DNA of 64,000 nucleotides from Hymenobacter sublimis (GTDB taxonomy: Bacteria > Bacteroidota > Bacteroidia > Cytophagales > Hymenobacteraceae): contig NZ_CP095848.1 in assembly GCF_023101345.1 (NCBI RefSeq), positions 557,501 to 621,500 on the forward strand, written 5' to 3'. The translations under genes and the position numbers were made by a program. Below the pieces are notes generated by a model. The model did no database searches and was not told where the DNA came from. It worked only from the letters and a program-made list of their open reading frames with translations. This document shows positions 7,462 through 16,840 of this stretch, piece by piece (position 1 is the first letter of the stretch; the number at the start of each line of letters is the position of its first letter).

Positions 7462-9756
7462 ATGCGTACTACCCACTGGGCCAAGGCCCTGCTGCTGACG
7501 CTGCTCCTACCCCTGGCAGCCCACGCCGACGAAGGCATGTGGCTGCCCCTCTTCGTGAAGCGCCTCAACCAGGCCGACATGCAGAAGAAAGGCCTCAAGC
7601 TCACGGCCGAAGAAATTTACGACGTCAATAATGCCTCCCTGAAGGATGCCGTGGTGCAGCTCGGCGGCTTTTGCACCGGCGAGTTCGTGAGCAGCCAGGG
7701 CCTGCTGCTAACCAACCACCACTGCGGCTACGACGCCATTCAGAGCCACAGCACGCCCCAGAACAACATTCTGCAGAACGGCTTCTTTGCCGCTACCCGC
7801 CAGGAAGAAAAGCAGAATCCGGGCCTGTTCGTGGATATTCTGGTGCGCATGGAGGACGTAACCGGCAAAGTGCTGGAGGGCATTACGCCCACCACGCCCG
7901 AGCAGGAGCGTACCGCTACCGTGCAAAAGCGCCAGCGCGAGCTAGCCGATAACGCCAAGGAAAACGGCAAGTACGTGGCCTACGTGCGCGACATGTTCGG
8001 GGGCAACGAGTACTACCTCTTTATCTACCAGCGCTTTGGCGACGTGCGCCTAGTAGGCGCGCCGCCGGAAGCCGTGGGCAAGTTTGGCGGCGACACCGAC
8101 AACTGGATGTGGCCCCGCCACACCGGCGACTTTAGCATGTTCCGCGTCTACGCCGACAAAAACAACCAGCCCACCGCTACCCCCCAGCCCGGCAACGTAC
8201 CCTACGTACCCAAAAAGCACTTGCCCGTGAGTTTGCAGGGCGTCAGTGAGGGCGACTTTGCCATGGTGCTCGGCTTTCCCGGCCGCACCCAGCGCTTCCT
8301 GCCCGCCGCCGGCCTCCAGCTCACCCTCGACCAAACCAACCCCGCCCGCATTAAGCTGCGCGACACCCGCCTGAAACTCTGGAAAGAGGATATGGACCAG
8401 GACGCGGCCCTGCGCCTGAAATACGCCTCCAAGTACGCCGGCATTGCCAACTATTGGAAGTACTACATCGGGCAGAACGAAGGTATGAAGCGCCTGAAAA
8501 CGGTGGACGCCAAGAAGGCCGAAGAAAACGCCCTGCTGCAGTGGATTGCCCAAGACCCCGCCCGCGCCCAGCAGTACGGCGACGCGCTCAACGTCATCAA
8601 TCAGTCGTACGCCGGCATCCGGCAGTACAACCTGAGCACCCAGTACGTGAACGAGGCGGCTTTTGGCACCGAAATCATTCCGTTGGCTGCCCGCCTGATG
8701 CCCCTAGCTACGGCTCTGAAAGCCAATGACAAAGCCGCCGTTGATAAAGCCGTAGCTGACCTGAAAGGCCCGCTAGCCGACCACTTCAAGGACTACAGCG
8801 CCCCCACCGACAAGAAGGTATTCGCGGCCCTGATGGCGCTCTACATGCAGGATGTGCCCAAAGACCAGCAGCCCGACGTGTTCCAGACGGTGCAGAAACA
8901 GTACGGCGGCTCCATGCCAAAGTACGCCGACTACGTGTTCAGCAACTCCTTTCTAGCTTCGGAAGCCAAACTGAACGCCTTCCTGGCCGCGCCTACCTTG
9001 GCCAAGCTGGAGGCTGACCCCGGCTACAAAACCTACCAGTCGGTGTACCAGAACTACGTGCAGAACATTGTGCCCAAGCTGCAAGGTCTGCAGGCTGGCC
9101 TGGGTCGTGCCAACCGCCTGTACGTGGCCGCCCTGCGCGAGAAGAACTCCCAGAAGGTGTACTCGCCTGATGCTAACTCCACCATCCGCCTGAGCTACGG
9201 TACGGTGCGCCCCTATCGCGGCCGCGACGCGGTAGCCTACGACTACAAAACCACGGCCCAGGGCATTCTGGAGAAAGAGGACGCCACCAACCCCGAGTTT
9301 GTGGTGCCCCAAAAGGAGCTAGACTTGCTGAAGATGAAGGACTACGGCCGCTTCGCCGATAAGCAGGGCAACCTGCCCGTGGCCTTCATCACCGACAACG
9401 ACATTACCGGCGGCAACTCCGGCTCGCCCGTCATTAATGGCCGCGGCGAGCTGATTGGCCTGGCCTTCGACGGCAACTGGGAAGCCATGACCGGTGACCT
9501 GGCCTACGACCCCGAGCTGAAGCGCTGCATCAACGCCGATATTCGCTACGTGCTCTGGTGCGTGGAGAAGCTGGGCGGCGCCAAGCACCTCGTCGATGAA
9601 ATGACCATCGTCAACAACGGCCCGAACCCCGGCGTGGGCCCCGCTGCGGCCGCCTCCTCCGGCACCGATATGAGTGACGTGGAGAAGATGAAAGTTAAAA
9701 CCGAGCAAGGCGGCAAAGTCAAAATCAAGAAAAAGAAGGACGCGGCCATGCTGTAA
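7462..9756 (+). CDS. S46 family dipeptidyl-peptidase (DPP7-like)
   Basis: Periplasmic serine exopeptidase that removes dipeptides from oligopeptide N-termini. From ATG 7462 the protein is 764 aa with a signal peptide ending near AHADEG. The chymotrypsin-like catalytic residues are His87 (TNHHCGYD) and Ser653 (GGNSGSPV); the region around WMWPRHTGDFSMFRVYAD is also conserved in the family. The residue 18 after the catalytic Ser is Gly (FDGNWEAM). In P. gingivalis this site is Gly in DPP7 and Arg in DPP11, so a preference for hydrophobic rather than acidic P1 residues is inferred. The C-terminus has an unusual Lys-rich tail (KVKIKKKKDAAML). A terminator follows at 9781-9815. Confidence 0.92.
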   Translation: MRTTHWAKALLLTLLLPLAAHADEGMWLPLFVKRLNQADMQKKGLKLTAEEIYDVNNASLKDAVVQLGGFCTGEFVSSQGLLLTNHHCGYDAIQSHSTPQNNILQNGFFAATRQEEKQNPGLFVDILVRMEDVTGKVLEGITPTTPEQERTATVQKRQRELADNAKENGKYVAYVRDMFGGNEYYLFIYQRFGDVRLVGAPPEAVGKFGGDTDNWMWPRHTGDFSMFRVYADKNNQPTATPQPGNVPYVPKKHLPVSLQGVSEGDFAMVLGFPGRTQRFLPAAGLQLTLDQTNPARIKLRDTRLKLWKEDMDQDAALRLKYASKYAGIANYWKYYIGQNEGMKRLKTVDAKKAEENALLQWIAQDPARAQQYGDALNVINQSYAGIRQYNLSTQYVNEAAFGTEIIPLAARLMPLATALKANDKAAVDKAVADLKGPLADHFKDYSAPTDKKVFAALMALYMQDVPKDQQPDVFQTVQKQYGGSMPKYADYVFSNSFLASEAKLNAFLAAPTLAKLEADPGYKTYQSVYQNYVQNIVPKLQGLQAGLGRANRLYVAALREKNSQKVYSPDANSTIRLSYGTVRPYRGRDAVAYDYKTTAQGILEKEDATNPEFVVPQKELDLLKMKDYGRFADKQGNLPVAFITDNDITGGNSGSPVINGRGELIGLAFDGNWEAMTGDLAYDPELKRCINADIRYVLWCVEKLGGAKHLVDEMTIVNNGPNPGVGPAAAASSGTDMSDVEKMKVKTEQGGKVKIKKKKDAAML

Positions 9757-9780
9757 GAACTGGCCTGTAGCGCCTATTGA

Positions 9781-9815
9781 AAGCCCCGGTACCATATGGT
9801 GCCGGGGCTTTTTCG
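9781..9815 (+). terminator. Rho-independent terminator after the S46 peptidase
   Basis: Stem AGCCCCGGTACC / GGTGCCGGGGCT (12 bp, one G-T pair) with loop ATAT, followed by TTTTT. It lies 26 bases after the peptidase stop. Confidence 0.88.
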
Positions 9816-9893
9816 TGAGCATACACTAGGAAATTTGGCGCGCTGCAAGGGGCGCCCTATCTTTCGATAGTATACATGTGATATATCCTGCGT

Positions 9894-10790
9894 ATGGTGA
9901 AAATATACTTCTGGTTGGCTATTTTATTAGGTAGTAAATGCGTGTGTGCCCAGGGTAACGGTCCGGGCTTATGGGGAGCCCGTAGCGCCGGCCTGGGGCA
10001 GATTGGGAGCGTACTGGAAGACGACGTATGGGCCGGGGCCAACAACGCCGCGGCTCTGGGTAGCTTGCAACAGCCTACGGTTGGGTTCGGGGCCGAAAAC
10101 CGCTACCTGCTGCCGACCCTAAATACGGTATCGGTAGCGGCTGCCGTGCCGCTGGGGTACCGGGCTTCGGTGGCTCCCGTGCCGAATGTGCCGGCCGCGG
10201 TAGCCGCCCCCGATGCGCCGCGCTATGGGGTAGTGGGCCTCACGGCGCATCGCTTTGGAGGGAGGCTTTACTCAGAGCAGCGGCTGGGGCTGGGGTACGG
10301 CTACCGGCTGGGCACGGTGAGAGTAGGGGCCCGGGTAGAAGTGCTGCAAACCAGCCTGGAAGGCTTGGGGAGCCGGCGGGTGGTAGCAGCTTCCCTGGGA
10401 GGACAGGCCGATATTATTCCGCGCAAGCTCACCTTCGGCGCTACTCTTTACAATCTCAACCAAGCCCGCCTGGCCCGTTACCAGGATGAGCGACTTCCTA
10501 CTGTGTTACGGGCCGGGCTGGCGTGGCGGGCCGCCGAGAAAGTGCTCCTACTAGCCGAAACCGAAAAGGATGTGGAGCAGGCTGCCGACTTCAAGGCGGG
10601 CCTGGAATACCAGCCTATATCCGTGCTAGCGTTACGAATTGGGCTGTCCTCCCTAACCAGTCAGCTCACGGGTGGAGCCGGGTTTCGGGCCGGACAGTTT
10701 CAGCTGGACTATGCCGCCGCCTGGCACGAGGCGCTGGGGCTAAGCCAGCAGCTGAGCGTGGCTTGGCACTGGGAAGCCAAGCAGCCATGA
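9894..10790 (+). CDS. PorV/PorQ-like outer-membrane beta-barrel protein
   Basis: 298 aa with signal peptide (MVKIYFWLAILLGSKCVCAQ). The mature start ARSAGLGQIGSVLEDDVWAG, followed by NNAAALG, resembles the opening of the PorV/PorQ/UPF0164 family of outer-membrane barrels; the rest alternates Gly- and aromatic-rich strands. Its exact role is unknown: PorV shuttles T9SS cargo and PorQ is accessory, but this is shorter than PorV. Its stop TGA overlaps the ATG of the next gene (ATGA), so the two proteins are made together and probably act together in the outer membrane. Confidence 0.75.
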   Translation: MVKIYFWLAILLGSKCVCAQGNGPGLWGARSAGLGQIGSVLEDDVWAGANNAAALGSLQQPTVGFGAENRYLLPTLNTVSVAAAVPLGYRASVAPVPNVPAAVAAPDAPRYGVVGLTAHRFGGRLYSEQRLGLGYGYRLGTVRVGARVEVLQTSLEGLGSRRVVAASLGGQADIIPRKLTFGATLYNLNQARLARYQDERLPTVLRAGLAWRAAEKVLLLAETEKDVEQAADFKAGLEYQPISVLALRIGLSSLTSQLTGGAGFRAGQFQLDYAAAWHEALGLSQQLSVAWHWEAKQP

Positions 10791-12898
10791 AGCTGAAGTA
10801 TTTGTTGGGGGTAGTGGTTGGGCTGGCGGCAGCCCTGTCGGCCCGGGCTCAGGAGTACCCGCGCCCCGCCGTGCCCGACCTCGACCGGCTAACCCAGGAG
10901 TTGTTCGCCGAGATTCAGAGCGACCAGGTGCCCTACGAAGACCTCTACGAAACGCTGCTGCAGTATTACCAGACGCCGCTCAACCTCAATACCGCTTCCC
11001 GCGAGGAGCTGCGGGGCCTGCTCTTGCTTTCGGAAACCCAGATAACCAGCCTGCTGGAACACCGCCAGCGCAATGGCCCACTGCTGAGTTTGTATGAGCT
11101 GCAAAGCGTTGAGGGCTTCGACCTACGCACAATTTACCGCGCCGCGCCTTTCGTGGCGGCGACTACTGCCAACCCCAACGCCGGCCGCGGCAACCTCTGG
11201 CAGCGCATAGCCCGCGAGGAAAATAACGCCTTATTCCTGCGCTACGAGCGGGTACTGCAGGGCCGACCCGGCTACGCCCCGCCCGATACTACCCGCACCG
11301 GTGGGCCCGCCACGCGCTACCTGGGCTCGCCCGATAAGCTGCTGGTGCGCTACCGGGTCAGCCACAGCAAGGACTTTAGCCTGGGGTTTACGGCCGAAAA
11401 AGATGCCGGCGAGCAGTTCCGCTGGGACCCCACTACCCGCCGCTACGGCGCCGACTTCTACTCGGCCCACCTGGTAGTGCAGGAGCGAGGCCGGCTGAAA
11501 ACTCTGGCTCTGGGCGACTACCAGTTGCAGTTCGGGCAAGGCTTGCTGCTGTCCTCAGGGCTAGCCGTGGGGAAGGGGGCCGAAACCATTACCACCCTGC
11601 GCCGCAGTTCGGTGGGCGTGCGGCCCTACTCCTCGGTGCTGGAAAACACGTTTTTTCGCGGAGTTGCCGCCACTGTGGCTCTTACCACAGCGGTCCGGGC
11701 CACGGCGTTCGGGTCACGCAAACGCATTGATGCCTCCGTGCAGCAGGCCTCGGATTCACTGGCGGATTTCAGCGAGTTTTCCTCCGGTCTGCTCCTGACG
11801 GGTTTTCACCGCACCCCCACCGAACTGGCCAACCGCCAGGCCCTGGGCGAAACCGTGCTGGGCGGTAACGTCAGCTACAATAGTTCCGGCGGCGACCTGC
11901 AGGTAGGCGCTACCGCCGTGCACACTCAGTTCGACAAACCCCTGCAGCGGCGCGACGAGCCCTACAACGCCTTTGAATTGCGGGGCCGGCGCAACCTGGC
12001 GCTAGGGGCTCACTACAGCTACGTATGGCACAACGTATTGCTGTTCGGTGAAACGGCGCGCAGCAGTAGCGGAGGTCTAGGCACCGTCAACGGCCTACTG
12101 GCCAGCCTGGCCCCGACCGTAGACGCCGCCCTGCTGTACCGCCGCTACGACCGGAATTTCCATACGCTGTACGGCAATGCGCTGGGCGAAAATACCCGCA
12201 ACATCAACGAAAACGGGGTGTACCTGGGGCTGAAAGTGCGGCCGGTGGCCCGCTGGGAGGTGTCGGCGTATTACGACCGGTTCCGGTTTCCGTGGCTGCG
12301 CTACCAAGCCGGCGCCCCCAGCCCCGGCCACGACTGGCTGGTGCGCGTCACCTTCAGCCCCACCAAAACCAGCCTACTCTACGCCCAGCTGCGCCAGCGC
12401 ACCAAAGCCTACAACGCCGACACGCTGCGCCCGGCGCCCCTGCTCGTACCTACCCGGCGGCAGAGCATTTTACTGTTTTACGATGCCAGCCCCACGTCGG
12501 CGCTCAGTCTGCGCACCCGCGTGCAGGGTACCAGCTACCGGGAAGATGACGGCCGCCCCACCCGCCGCGGGTACGTGTTGGCCCAGGACGTGACAGTGCA
12601 GCCCCTGCGCCGCCTGCGCCTCTCGGCCCGCTACGCCCTCTTTGACACTGATGATTATGACACGCGCCAGTACGTGTTCGAGCAGGATGTGCTGTATGCC
12701 TTTTCCGTGCCGGCCTTATCGGGCCAGGGCACCCGCGCCTACCTCTTAACCCAATTCGACATCAACCGCCACCTTACCCTGTGGCTGCGCTACGCCACTA
12801 CCCACTACCGCCACCAGCGCACCATCGGCTCCGGGCTGGAAGAAATTCAGGGCGCCACCCGCTCCGAGGTAAAAGCGCAACTGCGCTACCGGTTCTAA
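10787..12898 (+). CDS. Helix-hairpin-helix protein with C-terminal outer-membrane barrel
   Basis: 703 aa from ATG 10787 (MKLKYLLGVVVGLAAALSARAQ, a clear signal peptide); a longer upstream reading would overlap the previous gene and was rejected. Residues about 55-125 hold ComEA-like helix-hairpin-helix repeats (LNLNTASREELRGLLLLSET, then GPLLSLYELQSVEGFD). From about residue 140 the protein becomes a long series of amphipathic beta strands ending in LRYRF, the aromatic C-terminus of an outer-membrane barrel. HhH motifs usually bind DNA non-specifically, so a role in handling DNA at the outer membrane is possible but inferred. The start overlaps the preceding barrel gene by 4 bases. Confidence 0.8.
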   Translation: MKLKYLLGVVVGLAAALSARAQEYPRPAVPDLDRLTQELFAEIQSDQVPYEDLYETLLQYYQTPLNLNTASREELRGLLLLSETQITSLLEHRQRNGPLLSLYELQSVEGFDLRTIYRAAPFVAATTANPNAGRGNLWQRIAREENNALFLRYERVLQGRPGYAPPDTTRTGGPATRYLGSPDKLLVRYRVSHSKDFSLGFTAEKDAGEQFRWDPTTRRYGADFYSAHLVVQERGRLKTLALGDYQLQFGQGLLLSSGLAVGKGAETITTLRRSSVGVRPYSSVLENTFFRGVAATVALTTAVRATAFGSRKRIDASVQQASDSLADFSEFSSGLLLTGFHRTPTELANRQALGETVLGGNVSYNSSGGDLQVGATAVHTQFDKPLQRRDEPYNAFELRGRRNLALGAHYSYVWHNVLLFGETARSSSGGLGTVNGLLASLAPTVDAALLYRRYDRNFHTLYGNALGENTRNINENGVYLGLKVRPVARWEVSAYYDRFRFPWLRYQAGAPSPGHDWLVRVTFSPTKTSLLYAQLRQRTKAYNADTLRPAPLLVPTRRQSILLFYDASPTSALSLRTRVQGTSYREDDGRPTRRGYVLAQDVTVQPLRRLRLSARYALFDTDDYDTRQYVFEQDVLYAFSVPALSGQGTRAYLLTQFDINRHLTLWLRYATTHYRHQRTIGSGLEEIQGATRSEVKAQLRYRF

Positions 12899-12963
12899 TC
12901 ATGGCCCGTTTATTTAAATATTATGCAGTCTAGTTGGCTGGTAAAGAATATGTTAGAGAAGCA

Positions 12964-12997
12964 GAAAGGCGGCTCTCAATTATGAGAGCCGCCTTTC
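12964..12997. terminator. Strong stem-loop between convergent genes
   Basis: Perfect 15-bp stem GAAAGGCGGCTCTCA (12964-12978) with 12983-12997, loop ATTA. It is positioned to end both the HhH-barrel transcript (+) and the metalloprotease transcript (-). There is no long T-run on either side. Confidence 0.75.
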
Positions 12998-13020
12998 GAG
13001 GCCACTTGTTTGGGCAGGGG

Positions 13021-16000
13021 TTATTGTTTCAGCAAGCGCACCACGGCCGAACCATCGGGCATGTCCAGGTGCAACGTGTAGACGCCGGGGGCCAGCAGGC
13101 TTACGTCGAGAGGGCACTGAAGCAGGGCGGCGGATTTCTTAAGCGTTTGGGTTGACAGGTTGCGGCCAAGCCCATCCGTCACCCGCAGCGTGATGGGGCC
13201 GCGGTGGGCGTTGTCGATTTTCACGTTGAACAGTCCGGTGCTAGGGTTGGGGTACACTTCCACGCCCTGCAGCAACGCCGCGCTGGCCAGGCCAGTAACC
13301 GTAGAAACTGTCTGGCAGCCTTCGTTGGAGTAGCCCGAAGCCCCAAAGGCGTTGATGGCCCGCACCCGGTAGCAATACGTGCCGTTAAGGCGAACCTGAT
13401 CCGTATACCCCGTGACGTTGGCGCCTACCGTGGCAATGCGGGTGAAAGGGCTTCCGAACTGAGCGCGCTCAATCTCGAAGCCGGTTTCAGTGCCCGAATT
13501 GTCTAGCCATACCAAATCCAGGCTGGCCATATTGTTGGTCACGACGGGGGCCAGTACACTCAGGCCCGTGGGGGCTGCTGGTGGTTCGTTCAGGGTGTAA
13601 AGCTCCAGCTTCCAGCCCGTTAGGGTTCCGCCGTTGCCCGCCCTCGTGTCGCGAATGCTCAGCGTCCAGTTGCCAAAAGCCGGGTCGTTCAACAAATCAC
13701 CCAGGTAGCCCGCCGGGCGCACTGTGCCCGCCGCGGCGGGCGGACAGGCAAGGGCTATGCCGTCATCGACGAAGCTCAGGTTTAGGCCATTGGTACCGGG
13801 GCAAGCCTGGGCCAGCAGCACCGTTTGGCGACGGACGGGGTTGGTGAGCGTGATTTCCAGCTCACTTATATCCGGATGCGTGAGGGTGAGGTCCCGGATG
13901 CGAAGGTCAGATACCCGCTCCGTGTTCCCAATAACGATGGTGGACGTAGTGGTAGCGCCGGCCGTGTTGCCAATGGGGCGGGGCACTTGAGTAGCCGTGG
14001 CTGTGCGCAAGGTATGGGTGCCCGTCAGTAACTGCCGGGTAGCGGAGTAAGGCGCCGTTGCACAGGCGCTTACTCCGCGCACGCGCACGTAGTAGGTGGT
14101 AGTGGGCTGCAGCAGCAGGGTAGTAAAGGTAGTACTCGTGATGCCCGTCTGGTTGACGACCAGGTTGGTGAACGTCGCATCCGTGGCTACCTGCACCTCG
14201 TAGGAAATGGCATTTGGCACGGCAGTCCAGGTAATGCGGGGCCGCAGCGTAGATATTCCGCCCGCAACGGGGGTAGTAACCGTAGCGGCCTGCGTAGCGG
14301 AGGGCCGAATGGTCAGTAACACATCCAGTACCCGCGTCACGCCCCCGCTGGTGCCCGTCAGTTGCAGGGTGTAGGTGCCGGCCGTTGTGCTAGCATCGGC
14401 CGCAATGGTAGCCGTGGTAGCCCCGCCCGCCGCTACGGGGTTGGCCGCGTACGTGACGGTAACTCCGGCCGGAAGGTTGGTGGCGGAAAGCGTTACGTTG
14501 CCGCTGAACCCTTGCAGCTGGCCCAGGCTGACGGGAATCGTAGCTGAGTTGCCCGGGCAAAAAGCCAGCGTGGCCGCGTCAGCCGTTTGCAGGAAAAAAG
14601 TGGGGCCGGAGGGGGCGGTTAATGTTAGGTTTTGGTTCGAAATATCGAAGAAGATGCCAGTGCTGGCCTGCACCCGTACCCGGGCCGAGGAGGTTGCCGC
14701 TACACTGGCAGGCACCGTCACGGCCTCGAACCCGTCGTTGGGAGTGTTGGCTGCCAGCACCGTAGGGTAGGTCAGGCCCCCATCGGTGGACAGCAGAATG
14801 TTGACCGTGGCCGCGTTGATGGGCGCCTGGGTGGTGTTGGCCACATCCCAAATGACTTGCTGCGGAGCGCCTACCAGCCAGGAGGTAGCACTGTTGGGGC
14901 TGCGCACCACAAAGGGCCCGGCCGTGGGCACCACCACCACCTGCATGGAGTCGTAATCGACGCCCCCGCCCCCAGCGCGGTTGTCGCGGGCTACCAGCCG
15001 GAAGATCAGGCGGCGCCCGTAGGTAGGCAGCAATTCGCCGGGCGTCTGGGTGTTGTTGAGCAGGTCCGACAGCCGCGGAAACGTGCGGCTGGAGTTGGGG
15101 GTAGGCGTAAAGGACCGAAAAATGGGGGCATCACCGGTGGGCGCGTTCAGGGCCCCGTTGGGCCCTAGGTTGTACTCTTCCCACACGTAGGTAAGCGCGT
15201 CGGCGTTGGCATCAGTGGCCGAGCCAGTCAGCACGAAGGGCGTGCGAACAGGAATGGCGTAGCTCGGGCCGGCATTCACTACGGGCGGGGTGTTCCCGGT
15301 GGCGGTGTTCCCGGAGCAGTTGCCCTGGCCCGTAATGTGGTCCACAATCTGGTCGAAGCTGTGGGAGTGGAAGTAGGGGTCGGAGTTCGGCTGCAGGTTA
15401 TCGGCCCCACAGATGCCCGCGTAGGCCATGATGGTAGAGCCCGAGCCCGGCTCGTAAGCCGAGGAAGCCTCCCGGTTGCCGCTGCAGAAATCCGCCGTAC
15501 TGTTAAAGGTGTGGTCAGCCCCAAACTGGTGGCCCATTTCGTGGGCCACGTAATCCACATCAAAAGCATCGTTAATTGGGGAAGGGGAGCCGGTAACGCC
15601 GCGGGCTTTGCCGTCGATGCACACGGAGGGCCGCTGGGCAATGCCGCCGCCGCCCGTGCTAAACACGTGCCCGATGTCGTAGTTGCTGGGCCCGATTAGG
15701 GAGTCAGCCACCGTCTGGTTTTCTTCGAGCATGGCCTCCCCATCGGTATTGGAGTACGGGTCGGTGGTTGGGTTGAGGAAAATCAGCCGGTCGTTGTTGG
15801 GCACCAGCACGAGCCGCACGGCCAGCTCCCGCTCATAAATGGCATTAACCCGGTTGATGGAAGCCACCATACCAGCCAGCGCGCCCGCCCTGGTTCCGCC
15901 GTGGAAGGCTGCGTACTCACCGGTGCAGGCCAGGGCCAGCCGGTATGTGCGCAGGGTGGTGCCATTGGCTACTGCCGGCCGGGCGACGAGGCTTGCGCGG

Positions 16001-16590
16001 GCCTGCGTTGTTACTGCCTCGGCCGAAGGGGTAGCGCACACGAAGGGAAACGCCGCCCGGTTCATGGCCCGGCGCTCAAACACCAAATGTGCCTCCGTAC
16101 CACGCACGGCCGGATCAATGTACACCGTCTTATCAGCAGCCAGAATCAGGGCGTGAAAGCCATCGGGGCTGATATCCAGGCGGGCCGTGGCCGTGGGGTC
16201 GTCAATGCCCTGGGCGGCGTAGGTCTGAATAGCTGGGTATTTAGCGGCCAGTTCCGGGGCCATGACGGGCGCCTGCACCACCCGAAACCGTTGGGAGCTG
16301 CCATCGGGCAGGGGCAAGGATATAACGGTAGCCGACGTGGCCGCGGCCCCGCCCCGCCCCGCCGGTGCGCTCTGCAACACGCTCCGCAGGGTAGTCAGCT
16401 GAAAGCTCACCGACCGGAAGTGGGCCAGGGGCTGCGCCGCGGGCCGGGCCGCTGCCGACAGCGCGGGAGCATCGGCCCACAGGACCCGCTGCGCCTCAGC
16501 CGTGGGAATGGTAGCGCCCAGGGCCGCCGCCAAGAGGCCACCGGTCAGAAAGCAGTGCCACGGCCGGCGCGTAGTAGAGGGTTCAGGCAT
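13021..16590 (-). CDS. Secreted reprolysin-type zinc metalloprotease with T9SS sorting domain
   Basis: 1189 aa from ATG 16590; the start at 16671 would run back through hairpins and past a promoter-like TACTTTG, so the shorter form with its signal peptide (ending near PTAEAQ) is preferred. After a propeptide comes a reprolysin-like domain with zinc motif HEMGHQFGADH (His350, Glu351, His354, His360) and a Met-turn STIMAYAG. Then follow Ig/fibronectin-like repeats, a proprotein-convertase P-type domain (ISELEITLTNPVRRQTVLLA, FGNWTLSIRDTRAG), another fibronectin III domain, and a type A T9SS sorting domain (VEVYPNPSTGLFNVKI ... ALLQCPLDVSLLAPGVYTL). It should be exported by type IX secretion and cleave extracellular proteins. 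Confidence 0.9.
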   Translation of the reverse strand: MPEPSTTRRPWHCFLTGGLLAAALGATIPTAEAQRVLWADAPALSAAARPAAQPLAHFRSVSFQLTTLRSVLQSAPAGRGGAAATSATVISLPLPDGSSQRFRVVQAPVMAPELAAKYPAIQTYAAQGIDDPTATARLDISPDGFHALILAADKTVYIDPAVRGTEAHLVFERRAMNRAAFPFVCATPSAEAVTTQARASLVARPAVANGTTLRTYRLALACTGEYAAFHGGTRAGALAGMVASINRVNAIYERELAVRLVLVPNNDRLIFLNPTTDPYSNTDGEAMLEENQTVADSLIGPSNYDIGHVFSTGGGGIAQRPSVCIDGKARGVTGSPSPINDAFDVDYVAHEMGHQFGADHTFNSTADFCSGNREASSAYEPGSGSTIMAYAGICGADNLQPNSDPYFHSHSFDQIVDHITGQGNCSGNTATGNTPPVVNAGPSYAIPVRTPFVLTGSATDANADALTYVWEEYNLGPNGALNAPTGDAPIFRSFTPTPNSSRTFPRLSDLLNNTQTPGELLPTYGRRLIFRLVARDNRAGGGGVDYDSMQVVVVPTAGPFVVRSPNSATSWLVGAPQQVIWDVANTTQAPINAATVNILLSTDGGLTYPTVLAANTPNDGFEAVTVPASVAATSSARVRVQASTGIFFDISNQNLTLTAPSGPTFFLQTADAATLAFCPGNSATIPVSLGQLQGFSGNVTLSATNLPAGVTVTYAANPVAAGGATTATIAADASTTAGTYTLQLTGTSGGVTRVLDVLLTIRPSATQAATVTTPVAGGISTLRPRITWTAVPNAISYEVQVATDATFTNLVVNQTGITSTTFTTLLLQPTTTYYVRVRGVSACATAPYSATRQLLTGTHTLRTATATQVPRPIGNTAGATTTSTIVIGNTERVSDLRIRDLTLTHPDISELEITLTNPVRRQTVLLAQACPGTNGLNLSFVDDGIALACPPAAAGTVRPAGYLGDLLNDPAFGNWTLSIRDTRAGNGGTLTGWKLELYTLNEPPAAPTGLSVLAPVVTNNMASLDLVWLDNSGTETGFEIERAQFGSPFTRIATVGANVTGYTDQVRLNGTYCYRVRAINAFGASGYSNEGCQTVSTVTGLASAALLQGVEVYPNPSTGLFNVKIDNAHRGPITLRVTDGLGRNLSTQTLKKSAALLQCPLDVSLLAPGVYTLHLDMPDGSAVVRLLKQ

Positions 16591-16640
16591 AGCAGACAGG
16601 CAAAGTAAAGTCGAGGAAATGCAAAAAGGTGAAGCCCTAA

Positions 16641-16679
16641 GGTAGGCAGTTTTCCTACCGAAGCTCTTCACCGAAGAGC
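16641..16679. other. Two small hairpins upstream of the metalloprotease
   Basis: GGTAGG (16641-16646) pairs with CCTACC (16654-16659), and GCTCTTC (16663-16669) with GAAGAGC (16673-16679). They lie 51-89 bases upstream of the chosen start. Role unknown; they argue against translation starting at 16671. Confidence 0.4.
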
Positions 16680-16782
16680 ATATAATTGTGGACTCCGCCA
16701 GCCCGGAACGGGAGCGTGAAATGTGACCCTAAGTACTTATTCGCCAGGAATTGCAACCCGCGCCCGGCCAGGGGCCAGGCAC

Positions 16783-16820
16783 AAAAAAAGCGCGCCTACC
16801 CCAGCCGGGGTAGGCGCGCT
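16783..16820 (-). terminator. Rho-independent terminator of the DUF3857 operon
   Basis: Stem AGCGCGCCTACCCC (16789-16802) with 16807-16820, 14 bp exact, loop AGCC. Read on the minus strand it is followed by seven or more U residues. It lies 20 bases past the stop of the gene at 16841. Confidence 0.93.
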
Positions 16821-16840
16821 ACTGCATAAGCCAGGGGCCT

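Noticed and set aside
10523..10786. N-terminal extension of the HhH-barrel protein
   Set aside because: It overlaps the PorV-like gene in another frame and would bury the signal peptide that starts at 10787.
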